From: Bacteroidia bacterium
GTDB lineage: Bacteria > Bacteroidota > Bacteroidia > Bacteroidales > Paludibacteraceae
Direction of reading: 5' to 3'
NCBI GenBank assembly: GCA_021152555.1
Contig: JAGKVE010000054.1
Span: 1 to 12,982 of the forward strand
DNA: 12,982 nucleotides
Shown: piece after piece, positions 6,201 through 11,811 of the stretch
Layout of the letters: each line of letters starts with the position of its first letter
How positions within the stretch are numbered: position 1 is the stretch's first letter
Program-made: the position numbers and the translations under genes
The notes under the pieces: model-generated
The model's database searches: none
Told to the model about the DNA's origin: nothing
The model's input: only the letters and a program-made list of their open reading frames with translations

Positions 6201-6845
6201 ATGAAAAAAGTAGTCTTATTGGCCGTAATGGCACTGAGCCTGAGCGCAATGGCACAACAGCATGTTAAACCGCTGGCAATCAGTCTGGCAGAAGTGAAAC
6301 TGGATTCACTTCGCGTACTTTACAGTTCCGAGCCGATGATGTATCGCGCCTCATTGGACGTAGTAGCCAGTGACCTGAAAAAGAATGCCGATGAAATCAA
6401 AGCAGCGAAAGCCGAATTGAAAGAAGAGCAGAGCCACGCCCAAGAGATCGACAATACCCTTAAAGACGCGAGCAAGACCGTCAATTCCCTCAAAAGTCTG
6501 TACAACAAAGAGGAAGCCGAGTTGAAGTCGATGCAGAAAAACATCGAGCAACAGCAACGCTCTCTGGCATCCAAGAACAACCTCGCCAAAGAGAGCCGCG
6601 ACAACTACAAGCAAGCGCTTGAGAGACAACAGAAAGACCTGGGTTACGCCCTCCGCGAAGTAGCAGAGCGCCAACGCGCGATGTCGGATTTTGAGACAAC
6701 GATTCAGAATGCGACAACTTCCAATCAGGACTATTGGGCAGAGGTGAACCAGAAAGCCGCCGATCTCGCCAACCTTGAGGCTCAACTCAAAGAGCGTCAG
6801 GCGCAAATCAAATCAGAGCAGAAATCCGCTAAATCCATGCAATAA
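6201..6845 (+). CDS. Exported coiled-coil protein of unknown function
   Basis: The 214-residue product has a signal peptide (residues 1-18, MKKVVLLAVMALSLSAMA, cleavage before QQ) followed by a short spacer and a long predicted coiled coil from about residue 55 to the end, rich in K, E, Q and A (for example AKAELKEEQSHAQEIDNTLK and AQLKERQAQIKSEQKSA). This layout resembles OmpH/Skp-type periplasmic chaperones only in general form; I see no specific Skp signature, so no name is given. It is first in a plus-strand operon behind a good promoter, and its stop overlaps the upp start by one base (TAATG), so the two are translationally coupled. The pairing with a pyrimidine salvage enzyme is unexplained. 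Confidence 0.78.
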   Translation: MKKVVLLAVMALSLSAMAQQHVKPLAISLAEVKLDSLRVLYSSEPMMYRASLDVVASDLKKNADEIKAAKAELKEEQSHAQEIDNTLKDASKTVNSLKSLYNKEEAELKSMQKNIEQQQRSLASKNNLAKESRDNYKQALERQQKDLGYALREVAERQRAMSDFETTIQNATTSNQDYWAEVNQKAADLANLEAQLKERQAQIKSEQKSAKSMQ

Positions 6846-7519
6846 TGAAAGTTATCAACCTCTCGGAGCAGAACAGCGTCCTCAATCAGTACCTGCGCGA
6901 GATACGCGATGTAGAGATACAGAAAGACAGCCTGCGTTTCCGCCGTAATATAGAGCGCATCGGCGAAGTGATGGCGGTAGAGGTGAGCAAATCGCTGGCT
7001 TATACGCCCACCGACGTGCAAACGCCGCTTGGCATCGCCAAGGTGAATACGATAGCCGAGCCTCTTGTGCTGGCAACGATTCTCCGCGCCGGCTTGCCGC
7101 TGCATCAGGGATTTTTGAATATCTTCGACCGCGCAGAGAATGCCTTTCTGAGTGCGTACCGCCGCGTGAATGACGAAGGCGAGTTGGAGATAGTAGCCGA
7201 GTACATGGCCGCTCCGTCCATAGAAGGCAAGACGCTGATTGTGGTCGATCCGATGTTGGCGACCGGCATGTCGATGGAGGTGGGCTACCTTGCCCTTCTG
7301 CGGCACGGCACCCCCGCGCATACGCATTTATGCTGCACCATCGCTACGCCGCAAGCGATTGATTACATGCGCAGAGAGCTGAACGACCGGCAGAATGTGA
7401 CATTATGGTGCGCGGCTGTTGACCCTGTTCTTAACGACAAGAAATATATCGTTCCGGGACTCGGCGATGCCGGTGACCTATGCTACGGAACCAAAATACA
7501 CCTCTCCAATCGTAAATAA
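6845..7519 (+). CDS. upp: Uracil phosphoribosyltransferase
   Basis: The 224-residue product converts uracil and PRPP to UMP and pyrophosphate in pyrimidine salvage in the cytoplasm. The family's PRPP-binding segment is clear (V-V-D-P-M-L-A-T-G-M-S-M, about residues 133-144), as are T-I-L-R-A-G-L-P-L and the uracil-binding end Y-I-V-P-G-L-G-D-A-G-D-L-C-Y-G-T. Length is a little above the roughly 208 residues of E. coli Upp. One variation is M in place of the usual second G of A-T-G-G-S. The ATG overlaps the preceding stop by one base. Confidence 0.95.
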   Translation: MKVINLSEQNSVLNQYLREIRDVEIQKDSLRFRRNIERIGEVMAVEVSKSLAYTPTDVQTPLGIAKVNTIAEPLVLATILRAGLPLHQGFLNIFDRAENAFLSAYRRVNDEGELEIVAEYMAAPSIEGKTLIVVDPMLATGMSMEVGYLALLRHGTPAHTHLCCTIATPQAIDYMRRELNDRQNVTLWCAAVDPVLNDKKYIVPGLGDAGDLCYGTKIHLSNRK

Positions 7520-7529
7520 CAAATCGTAT

Positions 7530-7889
7530 ATGATGTTTTTACCTGCCGTCATTTTGGCGGCAGGTATTGCTATAGTCAGCCTGTGGGAGTATCCCCAGGT
7601 GCCGCATGCGCTGAGCGCGAATGACAAGATCATGCACGGGTTGATGTACGCGCTGCTGGCCATGTCGTGGATGATCCCCGTGCGGCATCACACGACAGCC
7701 CGCGTAGCACCGTATATCTATGTATGGCTAAGCGTGACGGCATACGGCGCACTCATTGAGTTGCTTCAGCACTATTGCACGCACAGCCGGTCATGCGAAA
7801 CGGCAGACCTGTACGCCGACGCCATCGGCGCATTGATCGGCATAGCAATAACCACAGCGCTGCTTGCCAAAAAAGAGAATGCCGCATGA
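7530..7889 (+). CDS. VanZ-like membrane protein
   Basis: The 119-residue product has about four membrane segments: MMFLPAVILAAGIAIVSLW, then HGLMYALLAMSWMI, YIYVWLSVTAYGALIELLQ and AIGALIGIAITTALL. The VanZ-like signature is present as N-D-K-I-M-H-G-x-x-Y in the first half and Y-G-A-L-I-E-L-L-Q followed by R-S-C-E-T-A-D-L-Y-A-D-A-I-G in the second, matching the family's E-x-x-Q and D-x-x-A/N-x-x-G pattern. The biochemical role of chromosomal VanZ-like proteins is not settled; some affect glycopeptide tolerance. I choose the ATG at 7530, 10 bases after the upp stop; ATGs at 7467 and 7419 lie inside upp. The stop overlaps dprA (ATGA). Confidence 0.82.
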   Translation: MMFLPAVILAAGIAIVSLWEYPQVPHALSANDKIMHGLMYALLAMSWMIPVRHHTTARVAPYIYVWLSVTAYGALIELLQHYCTHSRSCETADLYADAIGALIGIAITTALLAKKENAA

Positions 7890-8959
7890 CATCCCCTTTG
7901 TATGATATAGCCCTCTCTTGCCTGCTGCGCACGCGTCTGCGGAAGGCATTGTCGCTGATAGAGCGATACGGCTCGGCAGAGGCGGCATGGCATTCCATAG
8001 ACGACCCGGACAAAGAGACTTGTCTCATGCGTGCGCGCCAGGAAGAAGAATGGATTCGGGCGCATGATATACGCGTATGGACCCTCGCGGACGAAGATTA
8101 TCCCTATCGTCTCCGGCAATGCCCCGACCGTCCGCTGCTGCTGTACGGCAAAGGTCATCTTAACCCGTCCGACGGCCATGTGGTTTCCATTGTAGGGACG
8201 CGCAGGCCGACAGAACGGGGCAAAGAGATGACGGATGGTTTGGTACGCGAACTGCATGAGCGGTTGGAAAACCTGACCATTGTCAGCGGCGGTGCATACG
8301 GCATAGACATCGCCGCCCACCGTGCCGCCATCCGCTACGGCGTTCCGACAATCATTATCCCCGCGCACGGGTTGGACAGAATTTATCCCTCCCAGCACCG
8401 TTCCGACGCCATTGCCGCATTGGAGAATGGCGGTATTCTGACCGAATTTCCCTCCGGCACCGAGCCCATTGCCCAGCATTTTGTACAGCGAAACCGCATT
8501 GTGGCAGGTCTGGCAGACGCGGTTGTGGTTGTTGAGTCACGCGAGTCAGGCGGCAGCCTGATTACAGCCCGTATGGCAGGCGATTATAACCGTGAGTTGT
8601 TCGCCTTTCCCGGCCGTCCGTCAGATATGTCTTCGCGAGGGTGCAATGAGCTGATTCGTACCAACAAGGCGCATCTTGTTTCTTGCGCGGACGACCTGCT
8701 TCAGATGATGGGGTGGACGCCCCGTACAACGCCCGCTCAACCAGTCCAGACAACAATGGTCGGCCTTATGGGCGATTTCTCCGAGCGGCAGCAAACCATC
8801 CTATCCAAACTGCAAGAAGCGGAAGAAGGGATGCACATCAACCTGCTTGTCATGGAAACGCAGTTGCCCTACAGCGATGTGGCATCCGAATTGACGATGC
8901 TTGAACTGCAAGGTTTTGTCCGGTCGCTCCCGGGAGGCATATACCGTTTTGTGCGATAA
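7886..8959 (+). CDS. dprA: DNA processing protein DprA
   Basis: The 357-residue product is a DprA/Smf protein, which loads RecA onto incoming single-stranded DNA during natural transformation. An N-terminal helical (SAM-like) region covers about residues 1-70. The Rossmann-like core shows S-I-V-G-T-R-R-P-T (from 101), S-G-G-A-Y-G-I-D-I-A-A-H (134-145), G-L-D-R-I-Y-P, a long R-N-R-I-V-A-G-L-A-D-A-V-V-V-V-E-S (from 202), S-G-G-S-L-I-T-A and G-C-N-E-L-I. A winged-helix domain follows at about 295-357. I choose the ATG at 7886, which forms an ATGA overlap with the VanZ-like stop; the in-frame ATG at 7775 would lie deep in that gene. It ends the operon, and a terminator follows at 8996-9021. Confidence 0.95.
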   Translation: MTSPLYDIALSCLLRTRLRKALSLIERYGSAEAAWHSIDDPDKETCLMRARQEEEWIRAHDIRVWTLADEDYPYRLRQCPDRPLLLYGKGHLNPSDGHVVSIVGTRRPTERGKEMTDGLVRELHERLENLTIVSGGAYGIDIAAHRAAIRYGVPTIIIPAHGLDRIYPSQHRSDAIAALENGGILTEFPSGTEPIAQHFVQRNRIVAGLADAVVVVESRESGGSLITARMAGDYNRELFAFPGRPSDMSSRGCNELIRTNKAHLVSCADDLLQMMGWTPRTTPAQPVQTTMVGLMGDFSERQQTILSKLQEAEEGMHINLLVMETQLPYSDVASELTMLELQGFVRSLPGGIYRFVR

Positions 8960-8980
8960 TTGGCGCGCGATGTGGAATAA

Positions 8981-8997
8981 TTGACGAAAAGCGTCAA
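8981..8997. other. Small hairpin between dprA and its terminator
   Basis: TTGACG (8981-8986) and CGTCAA (8992-8997) form a 6-bp inverted repeat with loop AAAAG. It abuts the terminator stem at 8996 and may be part of a two-stem terminator or a protein site. The role is unknown. Confidence 0.5.
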
Positions 8998-9021
8998 AAA
9001 GAGTGCCTCGGCGCTCTTTTT
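8996..9021 (+). terminator. Rho-independent terminator after dprA
   Basis: AAAAAGAGTGC (8996-9006) pairs with GCGCTCTTTTT (9011-9021) around a CTCG loop, with one G-U pair. The A and T runs make the stem work for both strands, but no gene converges from the right. Confidence 0.88.
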
Positions 9022-9032
9022 CTATATATGCA

Positions 9033-9064
9033 TTTGCATATATCATTTTTTTTTAGTACCTTTG
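9033..9064 (+). promoter_or_regulatory. Promoter for the dapB-lepB gene run
   Basis: TTTG (9033-9036), a 20-bp spacer and TACCTTTG (9057-9064). The -33 element begins TTTGCATATAT, the same 11 bases as at 7-17. The leader downstream is made almost wholly of AGTCGAA-type heptamers. Confidence 0.85.
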
Positions 9065-9080
9065 CGCGATTTTTGAGCAA

Positions 9081-9157
9081 AGTCGAAAGATGAAAGTCGA
9101 AAGTCGAAAGTCGAAAGATGAAAGTCAAAAGTCGAAAGTCGAAAGTCAAAAGATGAA
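9081..9157. repeat. AGTCGAA heptamer array forming the dapB leader and start codon
   Basis: Eleven contiguous 7-bp units. Six are AGTCGAA (starts 9081, 9095, 9102, 9109, 9130, 9137), two are AGTCAAA (9123, 9144) and three are AGATGAA (9088, 9116, 9151). Each AGATGAA unit supplies an ATG. The ATG at 9153, in the last unit, is the likely dapB start; the ATG at 9090 is in frame with it; the ATG at 9118 opens a 12-codon frame whose TGA (9154-9156) overlaps the dapB start. Confidence 0.92.
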
Positions 9158-9926
9158 GATTGCTATTATCGGATATGGCAAGATGGGCCACATGATAGAG
9201 GAAGTGGCTCTGAGCAGAGGGCACGAGATCACTTGTGTGATTGACCGCTTCGCTGTAAGACCGTCACAGAGCGACTGTAAGACCGCTAACGCTGTAGGAC
9301 CGGCTACGCCTGTAAGATTTTATTCTCCGGAGGAAGGTTTTGAAAGTGAGGCATTCAGAAGTGCGGATGTGGCGATTGAGTTCACTACTCCGACGACCGC
9401 GGAGGACAATATCCGCAAAGCCTGGGCGCAAGGAGTGCCCGTAATTTCCGGTTCCACGGGATGGAGACCGGAGGAGTTGAGAGTTGAAGGTTTAGAGTTG
9501 AGAGAAGTTGACAGTAGAAAGTTGATAGTTGATAGTAAGACGGGAAAAACAATGCTGGTGTGGAGCAGCAACTTCTCCGTAGGGGTGAATATATTCTTTG
9601 ATCTCAATAAACAATTAGCCGCAACGATGAAGGCTCAACCGCAGTACACGCCTTCTATCAAAGAGATTCACCATATTCACAAGCTGGACAAGCCAAGTGG
9701 CACCGCAAAGACACTTGCGGAGCAAATCTCCGCTATGTACGAAGGACGGATGTACGATGTACGAAGGGAAGTGCCGATTGAATCCATCCGCGAGGGAGAA
9801 GTACCGGGGACACACGAAGTGACCTGGGACAGCGAGGAAGATACAATAGTGATTACCCATATCGCCAAAGGCCGCAGAGGTTTTGCCTTAGGTGCAGTGT
9901 TGGCGGCAGAGGAAATTAAAAATTAA
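9153..9926 (+). CDS. dapB: 4-hydroxy-tetrahydrodipicolinate reductase with repeat-derived insertions
   Basis: The product makes tetrahydrodipicolinate with NAD(P)H in the lysine/diaminopimelate pathway. It has the N-terminal nucleotide-binding motif M-K-I-A-I-I-G-Y-G-K-M-G, the segment D-V-A-I-E-F-T-T-P, G-S-T-G-W, S-S-N-F-S-V-G-V-N, and the active-site stretch I-H-H-I-H-K-L-D-K-P-S-G-T-A (H173, H174, K177). I choose the ATG at 9153, giving 257 residues, because the family starts at MKIAI; a start at 9090 adds 21 repeat-encoded residues (MKVESRKSKDE...). Two in-frame segments do not look like the family: about residues 31-55, encoded by CTGTAAGACCG repeats, and about 108-129, encoded by AGTTGAG repeats. 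The C terminus (EEIKN) and stop fall in an AATTAAA array, so the usual last residues may be missing. Catalytic residues are intact, so activity is likely. Confidence 0.93.
   Translation: MKIAIIGYGKMGHMIEEVALSRGHEITCVIDRFAVRPSQSDCKTANAVGPATPVRFYSPEEGFESEAFRSADVAIEFTTPTTAEDNIRKAWAQGVPVISGSTGWRPEELRVEGLELREVDSRKLIVDSKTGKTMLVWSSNFSVGVNIFFDLNKQLAATMKAQPQYTPSIKEIHHIHKLDKPSGTAKTLAEQISAMYEGRMYDVRREVPIESIREGEVPGTHEVTWDSEEDTIVITHIAKGRRGFALGAVLAAEEIKN
9246..9316. repeat. CTGTAAGACCG repeat array, copy inside dapB
   Basis: Full units at 9253-9263 (CTGTAAGACCG), 9275-9285 (CTGTAAGACCG) and 9292-9302 (CTGTAGGACCG), a partial CTGTAAG at 9310-9316, and a GACCG partial at the left edge (9243-9247). Spacers differ from those of the intergenic copy at 2354-2426. 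The array keeps the dapB frame and encodes a segment containing FAVRPSQSDCKTANAVGPA. Confidence 0.87.
9475..9539. repeat. AGTTGAG heptamer array inside dapB
   Basis: Units include AGTTGAG (9475-9481, 9496-9502), AGTTGAA (9482-9488), GGTTTAG (9489-9495), AGTTGAC (9506-9512), AGTAGAA (9513-9519) and AGTTGAT (9520-9526, 9527-9533), with one 3-base offset. It encodes EELRVEGLELREVDSRKLI-type sequence between the G-S-T-G-W and S-S-N-F-S motifs of DapB. The unit that would read as AGT TGA in this frame is changed to GGT TTA. Confidence 0.85.
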
Positions 9927-9945
9927 GAATTAAGAATTACGAATG
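9914..9945. repeat. AATTAAA/G heptamer array joining dapB and lepB
   Basis: AATTAAA (9914-9920), AATTAAG (9921-9927, 9928-9934), AATTACG (9935-9941), then AATG containing the lepB start. The first two units supply the last dapB codons and its TAA stop. Confidence 0.88.
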
Positions 9946-11367
9946 AAACGTTTTCAAGATAGAATCAACGAAGTGTCGCGCGGCGGATGGATTCGCGCGG
10001 GAATATGGAGCGCGCTGTATGTGGCGTTCGTTATCTGGGTAGCATGGGGCGACTGGGCAAGCCTTGGATGGCTGGCGTTGCTGCCGTTTATCGTTGACGC
10101 GTTTACCACCAAGTATATCAACTACAGCTGGTGGCGCAAATATAAGCCGGAAGAGTCGAAAGTCGAAAGTCAAAAGTCGAAAGCAGGAAACGCATTTCTT
10201 TATACTTTGTTCAGCTGGATAGACGCGATTGTGTTTGCGTTAGTGGCGGTGTATTTTATCAACCTGTATATCTTCCAGAACTATCAGATTCCGAGTTCGA
10301 GTCTGGAGAAGACGCTCCGCGTGGGGGATTTTCTGTACGTGAGCAAGATGGCTTACGGTGCACGCGTACCGCAGACTCCGTTGAGCATGCCGCTCGTGCA
10401 ACACACAATGCCGGAATGGTTAGGCGGCGGAAAGAGTTATCTGGATTGGCCTCATTGGGAGTACAAACGTCTCAAAGGCTGGACCAGTCCGCAGAAAGGG
10501 GATATTGTGGTATTCAACTTCCCTGCCGGCGACACGGTGTGTCTGAAGATGCAGAACCCGGATTACTACACGCTGCGCCATTATTATGGCGAGACGCTTA
10601 TTAAAAACCGCAAGGATGTGTTCGGCGAGATTGTGACCCGTCCTGTGGACAGGCGCGAGAATTACGTCAAGCGTTGTGTAGGGGAACCGGGAGACAGTCT
10701 GCGTATCATTGACAATGTCGTTTACACGAAGTTGAGAGTTGAGAGTTTAGAGTTGAGAGTAGTTGGAGAGTTGAAAGAAAAAAGTTCAGACTGGATTCGT
10801 GAGCCGGAGAGAGAGGGTCTGCAGTTGAACTACTTTGTGCGGACGGACGGACATGTGTTTGGCGCGAAATACTTGGAGAAAATCGGTATCAGCGTGGCAG
10901 ACCGCGTGCAAGTAGATCCGCAGACATGGCATTTCCCGCTGACGGAGGCTATGAAGACTGAATTGGAGAAGAATCCGCATGTGCTCGCCATAGAAGTAGA
11001 GCCGGAGAGCCAAGGCGGAGCCGTTTATCCGCTGGGACACAATGAATGGACGCGTGACAACTACGGACCGATATATATTCCCCGCAAAGGCGACAAGATC
11101 CTGATTACGGAGGAGAACTATTGGATTTACAAACGCATTGCGGAGGCGTATGAGTTCCGGCCGATGCAGATTGGCAAAGAGTATGAGTTCCAAATGGACT
11201 ACTACTGGATGCAGGGCGACAACCGGCATAACAGCGCTGACAGCCGTTACTGGGGTTTCGTGCCTGAGGACCATATCGTCGGCCGGCCGGTATTTATATG
11301 GCTGAGCCTCGACAAAGACAACCATTCTATACGCTATTCACGCATTGGAATGCGTGCCAAGCGATAG
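9943..11367 (+). CDS. lepB: Signal peptidase I with repeat-derived insertions
   Basis: The 474-residue product is a membrane-bound type I signal peptidase that removes signal peptides from exported proteins. Two N-terminal membrane segments span about residues 17-57 and another lies at about 84-108. The catalytic Ser motif is I-P-S-S-S-L-E-K-T-L (S120, with L where M is usual) and the catalytic Lys is K243 in R-R-E-N-Y-V-K-R-C-V-G-E-P-G-D. The late family box G-D-N-R-H-N-S-A-D-S-R-Y-W-G-F-V-P is intact. The large size is normal for Bacteroidota LepB, which have an enlarged periplasmic domain. Two segments are repeat-encoded: about residues 71-80 (ESKVESQKSK) in the loop before the third membrane segment, and about 263-278 (KLRVESLELRVVGELK) after the V-V-Y strand. 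The start ATG sits at the end of an AATTAAG array 16 bases after dapB. Confidence 0.94.
   Translation: MKRFQDRINEVSRGGWIRAGIWSALYVAFVIWVAWGDWASLGWLALLPFIVDAFTTKYINYSWWRKYKPEESKVESQKSKAGNAFLYTLFSWIDAIVFALVAVYFINLYIFQNYQIPSSSLEKTLRVGDFLYVSKMAYGARVPQTPLSMPLVQHTMPEWLGGGKSYLDWPHWEYKRLKGWTSPQKGDIVVFNFPAGDTVCLKMQNPDYYTLRHYYGETLIKNRKDVFGEIVTRPVDRRENYVKRCVGEPGDSLRIIDNVVYTKLRVESLELRVVGELKEKSSDWIREPEREGLQLNYFVRTDGHVFGAKYLEKIGISVADRVQVDPQTWHFPLTEAMKTELEKNPHVLAIEVEPESQGGAVYPLGHNEWTRDNYGPIYIPRKGDKILITEENYWIYKRIAEAYEFRPMQIGKEYEFQMDYYWMQGDNRHNSADSRYWGFVPEDHIVGRPVFIWLSLDKDNHSIRYSRIGMRAKR
10154..10181. repeat. AGTCGAA heptamers inside lepB
   Basis: Four contiguous units, AGTCGAA (10154-10160, 10161-10167, 10175-10181) and AGTCAAA (10168-10174), of the same type as the dapB leader array. 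They encode ESKVESQKSK in a polar loop between membrane segments. Confidence 0.88.
10730..10775. repeat. AGTTGAG heptamers inside lepB
   Basis: AGTTGAG (10730-10736, 10737-10743), AGTTTAG (10744-10750), AGTTGAG (10751-10757), then decayed units ending AGTTGAA (10769-10775). They encode KLRVESLELRVVGELK. As in dapB, the third unit carries TTTAG where an AGTTGAG unit would give an in-frame TGA. Confidence 0.87.
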
Positions 11368-11370
11368 AAT

Positions 11371-11402
11371 GAATTAAAAATTAAAAATTCTAAATTAAAA
11401 AT
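11371..11402. repeat. Left inverted AATTAAA-type flank of the four-helix-bundle gene
   Basis: AT-only heptamer-like sequence just after the lepB stop and running into the ATG at 11401. Bases 11378-11402 are the reverse complement of 11782-11806 at 24 of 25 positions, so the two flanks can pair across the gene. Confidence 0.88.
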
Positions 11403-11775
11403 GAAGTCAGCTGAAGAAAATATCATTCAAGAAAAGACATTTGATTTTGCTGTTCGTATAGTTAAATTATACAAATACCTTACCACAACTGCTACAAACA
11501 AAGAATACACATTAAGCAAGCAACTTCTTAGAAGCGGCACATCCATCGGAGCAAATACAGAAGAAGCTATAGGAGCAACATCAACCGCAGATTTCATCAA
11601 CAAACTATCCATTGCCTACAAAGAAGCCAGAGAATCACGATATTGGATTCGACTATTGGAAAAGACTGATTATTTATCTCCCAAAGAAGCAGATAGCTTA
11701 CTAACCGATTTGGATGATATTTGTAATATACTGGCTAAGATTCAGATAACTACCAAGAGTAAATCACTGAAGTAA
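11401..11775 (+). CDS. Four-helix-bundle protein (23S rRNA intervening-sequence family)
   Basis: The 124-residue product matches the small four-helix-bundle family named after ORFs in 23S rRNA intervening sequences. Family features visible: the early K-x-F-D-F-A-V-R-I-V-K-L-Y helix, the loop S-K-Q-L-L-R-S-G-T-S-I-G-A-N-T-E-E-A, the third helix D-F-I-N-K-L-S-I-A-Y-K-E-A-R-E-S-R-Y-W, and the fourth around SLLTDLDDICNILAKI. Family members form pentamers and bind nucleic acid; a relative (Avd) assists reverse transcriptases in diversity-generating retroelements, but none is present here. The gene is clearly more AT-rich than lepB and its other neighbours and is enclosed by a 25-bp inverted repeat, so it looks like an inserted cassette. 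It is in the lepB-wbqC interval and oriented with the operon. The role is unknown. Confidence 0.92.
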   Translation: MKSAEENIIQEKTFDFAVRIVKLYKYLTTTATNKEYTLSKQLLRSGTSIGANTEEAIGATSTADFINKLSIAYKEARESRYWIRLLEKTDYLSPKEADSLLTDLDDICNILAKIQITTKSKSLK

Positions 11776-11811
11776 TTTTTAATTTTTAATTTAAAATTTT
11801 TAATTTATTTT
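11773..11811. repeat. Right inverted AATTAAA-type flank of the four-helix-bundle gene
   Basis: Begins at the four-helix-bundle stop codon and runs to the start of the WbqC-like gene; it is built of TTTTTAA/TTTAAT-type units and is the inverse of the left flank. It also removes any ATG that might have started the next gene. Confidence 0.88.

Noticed and set aside
6351..6806. A minus-strand frame of about 151 codons opposite the coiled-coil gene
   Set aside because: It is the mirror of a helix-coding repeat-rich sequence and has no promoter or recognisable product.
7775..7885. A longer DprA with 37 extra N-terminal residues
   Set aside because: The extra part is the shadow of the VanZ-like gene and reads as an arginine/histidine-rich stretch; the ATGA overlap at 7886 gives the family start.
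8996..9060. A riboswitch or lysine-responsive leader ahead of dapB
   Set aside because: The space is filled by the dprA terminator, the promoter and the heptamer array; no conserved aptamer-like set of stems is visible.
11371..11811. A diversity-generating retroelement, because of the Avd-related four-helix-bundle family
   Set aside because: No reverse transcriptase, template repeat or variable repeat with adenine-specific changes is visible in the window.
11371..11811. An insertion sequence or 23S rRNA intervening sequence in the strict sense
   Set aside because: There is no transposase and no rRNA sequence on either side; the neighbours are lepB and a WbqC-like gene, so only the resemblance is kept as a hypothesis.
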